Positions 43,112 through 51,087 of a DNA stretch of 64,000 nucleotides are shown here, piece by piece. Numbering within the stretch: position 1 is the stretch's first letter; each line of letters starts with the position of its first letter. Below the pieces are notes generated by a model, which was given only the letters and a program-made list of their open reading frames with translations, did not search any database and had not been told where the DNA came from. Source of the stretch: Streptomyces iconiensis (GTDB taxonomy: Bacteria > Actinomycetota > Actinomycetes > Streptomycetales > Streptomycetaceae); the NCBI RefSeq assembly GCF_028657195.3, contig NZ_JANCPR020000022.1, positions 1-64,000 of the forward strand, written 5' to 3'. The position numbers and the translations under genes were made by a program.

Positions 43112-43864
43112 ATGAAGCAGGGCCACGCCTACGCGATGCGGACGCTCGCCTGCGGCTCTTTCACGGCGGCACTCATCACTGGCCTCACTGCCGCCCCGGC
43201 GGTAGCCGAAGATCCCACCCCTGTGCCAACGGTCTCCGTCCCCAACGGCCCCTCCACCCTCCCCACAGACGACCCCACAACCATCCCCACAGGCGGAGCC
43301 CCCTCCCTCCCAGGGGAGACGGGGCCGGGGGACAAGGGGTTCAGTGAGCCGCCGGACAATATCGGGGATTCGGAGGTGCCGGTGAAGCTGGATACGCAGG
43401 CCGCGGGGCTGAGGCTCGCGGACGGGGCGAAACTGGCGGAGCCGAAGGTGCTGGACATCAAGTTCGTGACGGAGGACCTGGGCGGCGAGGAGCGCCGCGA
43501 GGACAGTACGGAGAAGACGAAGTTCACGTTGCAGGCCGAGGTGCTGTTCCCCAAGGACAGCCCGAAGCTGAACAGCGGCGCGAAGTCGCGTATCAACTCC
43601 ATCGCCGACGAGGTGAAGAAGCAGGACGGCGCGAAGGTGAACGTCTTCGGCTTCACGGACGACCTCGGCTCCTACGAGCACGGTAAGACGCTGTCGAGAA
43701 AGCGGGCAGCGGCCGTACAGACGGAGCTGGCCAAGCACCTGGACTCGAATGTGAGCTTCAACGTCCGTGGCTACAGCGAGGATTACCCCGTGGCCGACAA
43801 CGGTACGGAGGAGGGCCGCGAGAAGAACCGCCGGGTTGAGGTCTCCTTCCCGAGGAAGGAGTGA
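43112..43864 (+). CDS. OmpA-like peptidoglycan-binding protein
   Basis: The 250-residue exported protein has a signal peptide (to ~AVA at 32), a Pro/Thr-rich linker, and an OmpA C-terminal domain: VFGFTDDLGSYEHGKTLSRKRAAAVQ, GYSEDYPVADNGTEEGREKNRRVEVSF, with the Asp and Arg that bind diaminopimelate-type peptidoglycan. In Gram-positive bacteria such domains tether surface machines to the wall, so anchoring the pilus is a reasonable guess. Last gene of the second pilus block. Confidence 0.88.
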   Translation: MKQGHAYAMRTLACGSFTAALITGLTAAPAVAEDPTPVPTVSVPNGPSTLPTDDPTTIPTGGAPSLPGETGPGDKGFSEPPDNIGDSEVPVKLDTQAAGLRLADGAKLAEPKVLDIKFVTEDLGGEERREDSTEKTKFTLQAEVLFPKDSPKLNSGAKSRINSIADEVKKQDGAKVNVFGFTDDLGSYEHGKTLSRKRAAAVQTELAKHLDSNVSFNVRGYSEDYPVADNGTEEGREKNRRVEVSFPRKE

Positions 43865-43879
43865 ACCTCCTCGCTCCGG

Positions 43880-44074
43880 CTAGAGCAGGTGGTCGGCCTT
43901 ACCGGCTTTGATGTCCCGGATGAGGTTGCGGAGTGCGTCCTGGGTGTCGGTGACATAGTGGTTTTCGGCGCCGGATACGGCGATGTAGGCGTTGCCGCTG
44001 TCGTCGGTCCCTATGCGGAAACAGTTGGCGCCTTCGCCGCAGAGTGGCGCTTCCCAGCTGATGTCAGGAGACAT
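43880..44074 (-). CDS. DUF397 protein
   Basis: The 64-residue acidic protein shows the DUF397 pattern (WEAPLCGEGANCFRIG...AYIAVSGAENHYVTDTQDALRNLIRDIKAGKADHLL). DUF397 proteins pair with XRE/DUF5753 regulators in Streptomyces, as in the WhiJ-type cassettes, and probably bind them. The start overlaps the regulator gene's end by 11 bases. Confidence 0.88.
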   Translation of the reverse strand: MSPDISWEAPLCGEGANCFRIGTDDSGNAYIAVSGAENHYVTDTQDALRNLIRDIKAGKADHLL

Positions 44075-44936
44075 GTCGTTCCTCCAGTAGCTCATTGATG
44101 ATGTCGAGGACGAGGGTTTGTGACCGTTGCCGGGACAAGGCGACGGAGCGCATGGCGCCCAATTGGGCGCGGTACTTGCGGAGTTGCTGCTCGGAGTCGA
44201 GGAATTCCGGCCCGTGCGTGCTGTCCAGCTCAACTGTGTCGAGAGCGGGCACTGCCGCGGCGGCATAGGTGACGGACTGTCCCGCGCCGGGAAACCCTCC
44301 GGCGGAGAAGGGGATGACGCGTAGTTCGACGGTCCCTCTCCGCGCGATGTCCAGCAGGCGGAGGAGCTGCTGTCGAGCCGCCTCCCGGCCGCCGAACCGC
44401 ATGCGCAATGCGGCTTCGTGAAGGATGAGTTCCACCTCTGGCGGGTCCGGCCGGTCCAGTGCGCGCTGGCGATCCATGCGATGAGCGACGCGTTGCGCAA
44501 CGTCGGCCTCGGCGGGGTCGGGGATGACGTGCTGGAAGACCGCGCGTGCGTGTTCACGGGTCTGGACGAGGCCCGGGAGGTGAACCGTCACCGCGATGTG
44601 CAGCCGCCGCGCGTGCCACTCCATCTCGGCGATGTCGGCAAAGGCGTCGGGCAGTTCGCCGCGATACCGTTCCCACCAGCCCTTGGGCTGGGTGCCTGTC
44701 ATCTCGGCCAGCGCGTTGACCAGCGGCTTTTCCGTGCAGCCGTAGATGTCCGCAAGGGCGTGGACGCGCTCCCGACTGATGCCGGAGCGTCCCGACTCCA
44801 TGTTGGGGATGTTGGTACGGGGCACTCCCAGTTGCCGGGCAGCCGCGTCGGCGCTCATGTTCGCGGCGTTCCGCATTTTTCGAAGCTCCGACCCCAACCG
44901 TCGCTGACGTTGAGTAGGTCTGGCTCTTGGCGGCAT
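44064..44936 (-). CDS. XRE regulator with DUF5753 (WhiJ-type)
   Basis: The 290-residue protein has an N-terminal helix-turn-helix (LGSELRKMRNAANMSADAAARQLGVPRTNIPNMESGRSGISRERV) and a C-terminal DUF5753 effector domain (WHARRLHIAVTVHLPGLVQTREHARAVF; RMDRQRAL; LRVIPFSAGGFPG). It is the DNA-binding half of a regulator pair with DUF397. ATG 44936 is chosen. It is divergent from a degenerate ATPase gene; a palindrome at 45041-45063 is its likely operator. Confidence 0.9.
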   Translation of the reverse strand: MPPRARPTQRQRRLGSELRKMRNAANMSADAAARQLGVPRTNIPNMESGRSGISRERVHALADIYGCTEKPLVNALAEMTGTQPKGWWERYRGELPDAFADIAEMEWHARRLHIAVTVHLPGLVQTREHARAVFQHVIPDPAEADVAQRVAHRMDRQRALDRPDPPEVELILHEAALRMRFGGREAARQQLLRLLDIARRGTVELRVIPFSAGGFPGAGQSVTYAAAAVPALDTVELDSTHGPEFLDSEQQLRKYRAQLGAMRSVALSRQRSQTLVLDIINELLEERHVS

Positions 44937-45040
44937 GCGCTCCCCCACGGCGGTGTCTGTAGTGCAGGTCAGTGTGCCGCTGAAGCGGCGAAGCGGTCCA
45001 CCGGGGCAGGGGAGTTGTCCATCGGAAGGGGATTCCCACA

Positions 45041-45063
45041 CTCGGTAGTACATGTACTCCGAG
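45041..45063. promoter_or_regulatory. palindromic operator, XRE regulator
   Basis: AGTACATGTACT (45047-45058) is a perfect 12-base palindrome flanked by CTCGG (45041-45045) and CCGAG (45059-45063). It lies in the divergent region between the XRE gene and the ATPase gene. The rest of 44937-45241 has no gene. Confidence 0.55.
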
Positions 45064-45241
45064 TCGCGTACAGTAAGTAGCGCACCGACTACCCACAGGA
45101 AGTGCATCGCGCGGGCCTGCCCGGGTTTCCGTTCCCGGGTGGGGCCGTGCCGGGGGGACAGGCCACCGGTGGGGCGTCGTCGTTCGTGTGGGCGTGGACA
45201 GGACGGTTCACGCATGGTCCGGCTCAGTAAGGGAGTTCCGC

Positions 45242-45793
45242 ATGTCTCTCGTCGCCTCACTGCTGTGCAACGCGCCCGCCGCCGGGTGCCCCGCGTCCGT
45301 GGACGGAGCGCCGCCAGGCCCGGAAACGCTGGGTTACACGTTCGCGTTGCCGGGCGCGCTCGCCACTCCCCGTATCGCGCGCGGACTGGTCGGCGTGGTG
45401 CTGGAGGCGCACCAACTGGGCGGAATGGGGGAGGCGGCGCTACAGGTGGTGGGCGAACTCGCGGCGTGTGCGTGCCGTTTCGCGGCGGGTGGCGAGGTGT
45501 CGCTCGCGCTGCGGTACCGGGACGAGGAACTCTGGATCGTGCTGGGTGACGGCCACCGCCCGCACCGTAATCCCCGTATCGCAGCGCTCTGCGACGCCCG
45601 CCGCGAGGACGCGCTACGGGTGCTCGACCTCGTGGTGGTGAGGTGCGAGGGGGAGTGGGGTTACGGGGACGTGCTGGAACCGGGCGCTGGGGCGCGGGTG
45701 TGGGCCGCGCTGCCGAAGGAGGGTGCGGAGTCCTACGGGAGGGGCACATCCGGAGGCAGTGCCCGGAGTGTTACTCCGCGCCGCCGATCTTGA
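45242..45793 (+). CDS. degenerate anti-sigma-type histidine-kinase-like ATPase
   Basis: The 183-residue protein is shaped like the RsbW/SpoIIAB ATPase-fold proteins common beside XRE/DUF397 pairs: GEAALQVVGELAACACRFAAGGEVSLALRYRDEELWIVLGDGHRP. The N box, normally ELVTNAVKHA, has Cys where the Mg-ATP Asn belongs, and the G boxes are poor, so nucleotide binding is doubtful. ATG 45242 follows GGGAG. Its end overlaps the convergent small gene by 23 bases. It probably acts as a binding partner in the regulator cassette. Confidence 0.7.
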   Translation: MSLVASLLCNAPAAGCPASVDGAPPGPETLGYTFALPGALATPRIARGLVGVVLEAHQLGGMGEAALQVVGELAACACRFAAGGEVSLALRYRDEELWIVLGDGHRPHRNPRIAALCDARREDALRVLDLVVVRCEGEWGYGDVLEPGAGARVWAALPKEGAESYGRGTSGGSARSVTPRRRS

Positions 45794-45944
45794 ACAGCAG
45801 GAACAGGAAACCGGCGAGCAGGTGGCCCGCAACGACGTAGACGAACACGCGGAGGGCCAGCCCCCGGGGGAAACGGCCGTCGCCGCGTTCGGCGCCGGGT
45901 TCGTCCCTCGGCTTCCGCTGGGGCTTGGGTGCGGGGACCGTCAT
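45771..45944 (-). CDS. small single-pass membrane protein
   Basis: The 57-residue protein has a basic Pro/Arg N-terminus and one helix (LRVFVYVVAGHLLAGFLFLLFKI). It is coupled to the XRE-cupin gene (ATGA, 45941-45944), and resembles the DUF6126 family known beside such regulators. That identification is from memory. Function unknown. Confidence 0.7.
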   Translation of the reverse strand: MTVPAPKPQRKPRDEPGAERGDGRFPRGLALRVFVYVVAGHLLAGFLFLLFKIGGAE

Positions 45945-46666
45945 GGCGAGGGCCTCTCTGCTCGATGGAGGTCGCGCGTGGTGGGCGCGTGCCTGGTCAG
46001 TCCGCTGATGCACAGGTCGGCGACGGGGGACTGGAGGAGGGTGTGGACGAAGAGAAGGTCAGCGCCCTCGGGTGCGGCGGCCTCCAGGCGGTGCGGGGTG
46101 AGCGAGTCGAAATGCGCCGAGTCGCCGGGCTGGAGTACCTCCACCACCCCGCCGAGCGTCAGGCGCAGCTCACCGTTCTGCACGTGGATCCACTCCTCAC
46201 CGGGGTGGACGCGTACGAGATCACGCTGAGGTCCGCGCGGCACGTGCACCCGCAGGGCCTGCATGGCCCGGCCCGCGAGGCCGGCCTGCCGGTAGCGCCA
46301 GCCGCCCGCGTCGACGGGCTCCATGTCGGCCCCGCGTACGACGGGGTCGGCGGCCTCGTGGCTCTCGCCGAGCAGTTCACCGACGGTGGTGCCGTAGACG
46401 CGTGCGAGAGTGAGGAGAAGCGGCAGGGACGGCTGCCGCTTCCCGTTCTCCAGGCGGGACAGGTGCGCGGGGGAGAGCCCGGCCCGGCGTGCCGACGCCT
46501 CCAGGCTCAGCCCGCCGCGCCGCCGGAGCTGGCGCATCCGGGCCGCGAAGCCGGGCGACGCGGAAACGGGCGGCTCCGAACCGGCCGACGCGGAGCCGGG
46601 CGGCTCCGAACCGGGCTCAGCGTCGAGCGCGTCGGCAGCCTCGCGCTGGTGCGGGTCTGGGCTCAT
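45941..46666 (-). CDS. XRE-cupin transcriptional regulator
   Basis: The 241-residue protein has a Ser/Glu/Pro repeat leader (~15-37), an HTH domain (RMRQLRRRGGLSLEASARRAGLSPAHLSRLENGKRQPSLPLLLTLARVYG) and a C-terminal cupin (PGEEWIHVQNGELRLTLGGVVEVLQPGDSAHFDSLTPHRLEA). Such regulators sense small molecules and often control neighbouring transporters or enzymes; here the partner is the small membrane protein. The likely operator is at 46696-46723. Confidence 0.9.
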   Translation of the reverse strand: MSPDPHQREAADALDAEPGSEPPGSASAGSEPPVSASPGFAARMRQLRRRGGLSLEASARRAGLSPAHLSRLENGKRQPSLPLLLTLARVYGTTVGELLGESHEAADPVVRGADMEPVDAGGWRYRQAGLAGRAMQALRVHVPRGPQRDLVRVHPGEEWIHVQNGELRLTLGGVVEVLQPGDSAHFDSLTPHRLEAAAPEGADLLFVHTLLQSPVADLCISGLTRHAPTTRDLHRAERPSP

Positions 46667-46695
46667 ATCGCCGATTAAGGCACAGGCTTACCTAG

Positions 46696-46723
46696 AAGGC
46701 AAAAGTCCTTGCCTTTGAGGCAA
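46696..46723. promoter_or_regulatory. inverted repeats, XRE-cupin operator
   Basis: AAGGCAA-aagtcc-TTGCCTT (46696-46715) and TTGCCT-ttg-AGGCAA (46709-46723) are overlapping inverted repeats sharing a half site. They lie 30 bases upstream of the XRE-cupin start. The further gap to 46922 shows short CATGCCGCGCGCCCGAC-type repeats and no gene. Confidence 0.55.
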
Positions 46724-46922
46724 AGACTGGCAGAGGCCCCACCGCGTGCCGCACGCCCGAAGCCCTCGGCGTCACGTGCCTCACGCCCGACGCGCCCCCG
46801 ACATCGCATGCCGCGCGCCCGACGCCCCCGGCGTCACGTGCCTGGCACCCGGTCCATGGGGTGCCGGCACCCGCACGCCGCGTCTCCCACGGCTTCCTCC
46901 CGCGGTGCGTCCCCGCTCCGCC

Positions 46923-48140
46923 TCACGCATGCGCCCCCACGGTGACGGGCCCCACCGTCAGCTCGGCGCGTGCCTCCTGGATGTGGGCGAGCCGTTCCAC
47001 CTCCGTCTCCAGCGCGGTGCGCCGGTCGGGCGTGAGGGGGCGCAGCGGCTCCACCGTCACCTGGAGGCGGCGGCCGGAGCGGCGCTGGTGCCAGACGCCG
47101 CCGACGGTGCCGTCGAGGAGCAGTACGGGGTAGTTGCCCGCCTGCCCGCCCGCGAGCGCCCGCTCGTACGCACGGCCGGGGAAGAGCAGCTCGCGAGGCT
47201 GGCTCGCCACGGTGAACGCGTCGAAGTACGGCAGCAGCCGTACGGCGGGAACAGGCGCCGCCGTATCGCGGGCCTCAACCGCCTCGCCCGCCACACGCCA
47301 AGCCTCGCTGCGCTCGCCGCCCGCTTCCAGCACGACCCGTTCCACCTCACCCTCGCCCTCCAGTGAGGCGAACAGCGCGGCGGCCCAACCGGTGGGCGCC
47401 GCCAGCCACTTCGCGAAGTGCGCCGGGTGGGCGGGCCCGTAGGTGTACAGGTAGCGGCGAACGAGTCGGGTGAGGGCAACCTCGGGAGCGAGGGGGCGGA
47501 AGCCGGGCAGCCAGCGGTGCGGGTTGGTGTAGGTGACCTTCCGGCCTCTGTTGTGGCCGAAACACAGCACGCCCGCGTGTGCGGCGTGCGCCGTGGCGGC
47601 CCGCCAGCGTGGCCAGCCGTCCTGGAACGCCTCCATCACCGGGTCCGCCGCCCACGCCCCGGCCCGTTCGGCGACCGCGTCCGTCAGCTCGTCAACGGTC
47701 AGTTCGGCGTCTGCCAGCGCGTCTCCGACGGCGGCGACGACCGCGTCGAGCCGGTCGGGCGTGAGAAGCGGTGAACCGTCGCGCGCCTTGGCCGGTATCC
47801 CGGTCGGCCGGGGAATCGCGGACAACGCCCCGGTCCACAGCGGCAGTTCGTGTGTGGGCAGCAGATGTACGGTGCCACGCGGTCCGTACGTCTTGACCAG
47901 CGCGTGCTCCGTCCACAGCGCCTCGCGTACGTCCTGGCGGGTCGTACCCGGTTCCATCCTGGTCGCCAGGGACACCTCGGCGGCCGACATCACCTGCGCA
48001 TGCGCCCCGAGCATCGCGCTCGCCACGCTCGCCGGGTCGTGGCCGGTGGCGGATGCGGAGAGGTGGTTACGGGCCAGCCGCGCGGCGTTGACATCGGTCC
48101 AGGCGAGCTGCGGGAGTGAGGCGTCGGGCTGCGTCGTCAT
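46923..48140 (-). CDS. winged helix DNA-binding protein (HTH_42 / AlkZ-like)
   Basis: The 405-residue protein matches the winged-helix family that includes the AlkZ/YcaQ DNA glycosylases: ARNHLSA, LWTEHALVKTYGPRGTVHLLP, RWRAATAHAAHAGVLCFG, RRYLYTYGPAHPAHFAKWLA, and LLDGTVGGVWHQRR. The AlkZ QΦD/QxQ catalytic residues could not be checked by eye. It could repair or bind DNA. It is transcribed alone; upstream lies a divergent membrane protein gene. Confidence 0.85.
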   Translation of the reverse strand: MTTQPDASLPQLAWTDVNAARLARNHLSASATGHDPASVASAMLGAHAQVMSAAEVSLATRMEPGTTRQDVREALWTEHALVKTYGPRGTVHLLPTHELPLWTGALSAIPRPTGIPAKARDGSPLLTPDRLDAVVAAVGDALADAELTVDELTDAVAERAGAWAADPVMEAFQDGWPRWRAATAHAAHAGVLCFGHNRGRKVTYTNPHRWLPGFRPLAPEVALTRLVRRYLYTYGPAHPAHFAKWLAAPTGWAAALFASLEGEGEVERVVLEAGGERSEAWRVAGEAVEARDTAAPVPAVRLLPYFDAFTVASQPRELLFPGRAYERALAGGQAGNYPVLLLDGTVGGVWHQRRSGRRLQVTVEPLRPLTPDRRTALETEVERLAHIQEARAELTVGPVTVGAHA

Positions 48141-48303
48141 ACCAGGAGGCTAGAAGCCCTTGCGGTCAGCTTCTGTCCGTGAGGCGGCGCGTGACGACCC
48201 CCGGTCGGGTTCGCCGACTGATGGCTCCCGGCTCTCGACCTGGCGGCGGTTTCAACTGATCATGGACAGGCGGTGGTGGGTGGGCGATCGGGGGGTACGG
48301 GTG

Positions 48304-49065
48304 ATGAGTGTGGCGGCGGACACGAGGGCGGAAGCGGGCGTGGGCGGCGAGCCGGGTGCGGGAGACGCACCGGTGGCCGGCGACGGAGCGAGCCCGGACG
48401 TGGGCGCCGACCGGAGCGCCGGCCCGGCCGCCGACCGGGGCGGGCACAAGGGTCCAGCGCGCACACGGCTGCGTGGCTGGACGGTCAGCTGGACGGCGGG
48501 CGTCGCACAGGCGCTCGGTGGAGCACTGCTGCTGATCACCGAGTTCGTACGCGAGGACGTCGCCGGCCTCGGCCAGAAGGTGCGGGACGCCTCCCAACTG
48601 CCCGGCTACGCCGACGGGTTCCCCCGTATGCAGGCGTCGCTCGGCGAGCAGTGGTGGTTCCGGCTGGCCGGTGACCTGCGCGACGCGCTCAGCTTCGACG
48701 AGCCGCGTGCCGCGCTGTGGGCGGCGGTCTGCGCGGCACTCGTCGTACGCCTCAACAGGGAGGGCCCGCCCCGTACCCAGTGCTTCCTGTCCCTCATGGG
48801 CGCCCTGTACTGCCTCGTGGCGACCGCCTCGGCCGTCCCCTACCTCGCTCTCGCGGGCGCGGCGCTCCCCTTCGCCCTGGTCCTCGCGGCGGTCACGCTC
48901 GCGGTCGCCACCCGCGTCGGCCAGCACGGCCTGACCGGGGAGCCACTGACCGGGGATTCCCTGCCCGGGGATTCCCTGGGCGAGGAGCCCTTGAGTGCAC
49001 CGGGCGAGGGCCCCGCGCCCACAGGGGGCGAGGACCCCTCACCCGAGCCGGACAAGGCGCCTTAG
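48304..49065 (+). CDS. membrane protein of unknown function
   Basis: The 253-residue protein has an Ala/Gly/Asp-rich cytoplasmic N-terminus (~60 residues), then about four helices (WTAGVAQALGGALLLITEFV; ALWAAVCAALVVRL; LMGALYCLVATASAVPYLALAGAALPFALVLAAVTLAVAT), and a tail of repeated GEPLTGDSLPGDSL. ATG 48304 is chosen; starts back to 48160 are in frame. Its end overlaps the convergent next gene by 4 bases. Family not recognised. Confidence 0.65.
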   Translation: MSVAADTRAEAGVGGEPGAGDAPVAGDGASPDVGADRSAGPAADRGGHKGPARTRLRGWTVSWTAGVAQALGGALLLITEFVREDVAGLGQKVRDASQLPGYADGFPRMQASLGEQWWFRLAGDLRDALSFDEPRAALWAAVCAALVVRLNREGPPRTQCFLSLMGALYCLVATASAVPYLALAGAALPFALVLAAVTLAVATRVGQHGLTGEPLTGDSLPGDSLGEEPLSAPGEGPAPTGGEDPSPEPDKAP

Positions 49066-50195
49066 CCCGCGCCCTTGCCGCCGTCCTTCTTGGCCCCGGC
49101 CGCCCCGGTCGCCTCGGTCGCGCACAGGACGCGTTCGCCGCCGTCGACCTTCCAGGTCCAGTACGGCGTACGGTCGCCGCTGTCCCGGCGGCAGGGGGTG
49201 TCGTCGTCGTGGACCCCTGTGATGGTGAGCAGGCGGTCGTACCGGCCGGAGGGGCGCTTCGTCGAACACGCGGGCGCCGACATGAGGGCGGCGCGCACCT
49301 CGCCCGACGCGGTCTCGGCGAGCAGGCACTGGTCGGTGCGGAACTGCCGTGTCAGGCACAGGTCTTTGCCGCCGCCGGACCAGGTGGCACGCCCGTTGCC
49401 CGAGGGGCAGGTGCCTCCGGTCTCGCGTACGGCGGTGACGCGAACGTACGCCCGGTCGCTCCCGCAGTCGACCCGTGTGGCCGCGCTCGGCGCCGGCCGG
49501 CTCCAGCTCCGGCCGTTGCTGTGCACGGTCAGGCACTGCCCTGCCTCGACGGAGCGGAACGCGGCACCTTTCGGATCGCCGGTGGCGCCGGCGCCGGGCG
49601 CCGGTTCGGAAGGCGGGCTCGGCAGCTCGCTGGACGTCGGGAGCGGCGAGGTGGGCGACGAGGGGAGCGTGGGCCCGCCGGAGGGCCCGCCTGACGGGCT
49701 GGTGGTCGGGTAGCTGGGGACGCCGGTGGCGTAGCTGCCACTGGGGGAGGGCTGGGCCGCCGCGGGGTCGGTGTAGTCGGCCGAGCTGATCACCTTGGGC
49801 AGGATCAACGTCGCGAACAGGGCCCCCGCGACCACCAGCCGCCAACGCCCGCGCCGCGCCCGCTCCTTGGGGCTGTCCGGGTCGAGCCCCTCCCCTTCGG
49901 CACGCCCACCCGGCCCGCTGGCCCCGCCGGCCGCTCCGGACCCGCTGGTCCCGCCGACTTCGGTGTCCCCGGTGCAGCGGATGTCCCCGGCGTTCCCTGT
50001 GTCTTCCGCGCCTCCCGAGCCCTCGCCGACGGGCACAGGCACAGGCACGGGCTCCGACGCGAGGGCGGTGTCCCGTTCACGCGCGGCATGGTCATGCGCG
50101 GGCCGTCCACCCGCGGGCCGTTCAGGCACGGCTTGTTCACCCGCGGCACGCCCACGCGTCGAGCGCTGCCGCGCCCACTGTCCCAACTTCTTCAC
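49062..50195 (-). CDS. single-pass membrane protein with Cys-rich exterior (LppU-like)
   Basis: The 377-residue protein has a long charged, repetitive N-terminus (PVPVPVPVGE; ~110 residues), one helix (WRLVVAGALFATLILPKVI, ~118-136), a Pro/Ser-rich stalk, and an exported domain with ~8 Cys (VEAGQCLTVHSNG; ATRVDCGSDRAYVRVTAV; GTCPSGN; KDLCLTRQF; TDQCLL; APACSTK). The C-domain resembles mycobacterial and Streptomyces LppU-like proteins, from memory. Function unknown. GTG start at 50195. Confidence 0.7.
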   Translation of the reverse strand: MKKLGQWARQRSTRGRAAGEQAVPERPAGGRPAHDHAARERDTALASEPVPVPVPVGEGSGGAEDTGNAGDIRCTGDTEVGGTSGSGAAGGASGPGGRAEGEGLDPDSPKERARRGRWRLVVAGALFATLILPKVISSADYTDPAAAQPSPSGSYATGVPSYPTTSPSGGPSGGPTLPSSPTSPLPTSSELPSPPSEPAPGAGATGDPKGAAFRSVEAGQCLTVHSNGRSWSRPAPSAATRVDCGSDRAYVRVTAVRETGGTCPSGNGRATWSGGGKDLCLTRQFRTDQCLLAETASGEVRAALMSAPACSTKRPSGRYDRLLTITGVHDDDTPCRRDSGDRTPYWTWKVDGGERVLCATEATGAAGAKKDGGKGAG

Positions 50196-50410
50196 CTAGC
50201 ACTCCGTCTCCCCATGACGCATGGCCACCGCGGATCCCGCGTCCTCGTACATGTTTGCGGATCAAGGAGCGGGTGGCGAGACCCCGTTCAGGACAACGGG
50301 CCTCCACGGGCTGCACACGGACCCACATGGGCCCTACCCCGACGCGACAGGGATCAGCGGAGACAGGGAGGGAGAAGGCGAGGGAGAAAGGAACGAGGGA
50401 GAGAGAGGGG

Positions 50411-50449
50411 GATGGTCAAGGCGGCGGCCCTCACGCCGCCTTGACCATC
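50411..50449. terminator. perfect 16-bp hairpin overlapping a gene's 3' end
   Basis: GATGGTCAAGGCGGCG (50411-50426), loop GCCCTCA, CGCCGCCTTGACCATC (50434-50449). The loop holds the TGA stop of the 50431 gene, so the last codons form one arm. A purine-rich stretch (GGGAGAAGGCGAGGGAGAAA, 50370-50390) lies beyond. Confidence 0.75.
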
Positions 50450-50667
50450 TCGGCCCGCACGGCACGCTGCCACTGCCCGCGCAGGCGGTCCAGCTCGGCG
50501 AGGGCTTCCTTGGACCAGAGCGTCCGGCCGGCGACGAACCGCCGGATCGCCTCGTTCGCCGCATCCGCCGTAGGCACAGAGGGCACAGAGGGCTCGGGGA
50601 GCCCGGCGTCCTCGCCGGACTCCCCGGTCGCGCCGGATGCTCCGGGCCCGCTGGGAGTCGTCTTCAT
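50431..50667 (-). CDS. small protein of unknown function
   Basis: The 78-residue protein has a disordered Gly/Ser/Glu/Pro N-terminus, then one amphipathic helix (DAANEAIRRFVAGRTLWSKEALAELDRLRGQWQRAV). ATG 50667 has GGAG close upstream (3 bases); GTG 50691 is an alternative. I do not know the family. The end carries a perfect hairpin. Confidence 0.65.
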   Translation of the reverse strand: MKTTPSGPGASGATGESGEDAGLPEPSVPSVPTADAANEAIRRFVAGRTLWSKEALAELDRLRGQWQRAVRAEMVKAA

Positions 50668-50707
50668 GGGCTCCACAGTACGGGCCCGCACTGACAGCGG
50701 CAGGTGG

Positions 50708-51004
50708 TTAACGTGCCTGCTGTGGCCCCTGATTCAGGCTGCGGTGCAGGTGGCGGCGCTGCCGCGTTCCGGGGGTATCGCGCGATGTGAGATGAATCGC
50801 GACGAGGTCTTCCCTACGACCGTTGCCCGAGCCGCCCCCGGGCGCGGGGTCGTACGCGCCGCGCTCGGCGTCCCGCAGCTGCCGGTCGACGCGCCACTCG
50901 CGGCGCTGGCCGAGCAGCGCGGGGAGTGCCAGCAGCGTGGTGAGGCCCACCAGCACGAGGACGGTCAGGGTGATGTCCGCTGTGTTTGCGAGGAGGTGTT
51001 CCAT
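50708..51004 (-). CDS. small membrane protein
   Basis: The 98-residue protein has one helix (ITLTVLVLVGLTTLLALPALL) and a basic tail (QRREWRVDRQLRDAERGAY). ATG 51004 follows GGAAGG. It lies divergent from the GlxA gene, with under 90 bases between starts, so promoters overlap. Family not recognised. Confidence 0.65.
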   Translation of the reverse strand: MEHLLANTADITLTVLVLVGLTTLLALPALLGQRREWRVDRQLRDAERGAYDPAPGGGSGNGRREDLVAIHLTSRDTPGTRQRRHLHRSLNQGPQQAR

Positions 51005-51087
51005 GCCTTCCAGGCTGGCCGGGTCGTCCATTTCCCGGCAGTGGCAGCACAGTCCACTGTCGTCGAATTGCTGCCACACTGGGCAGC

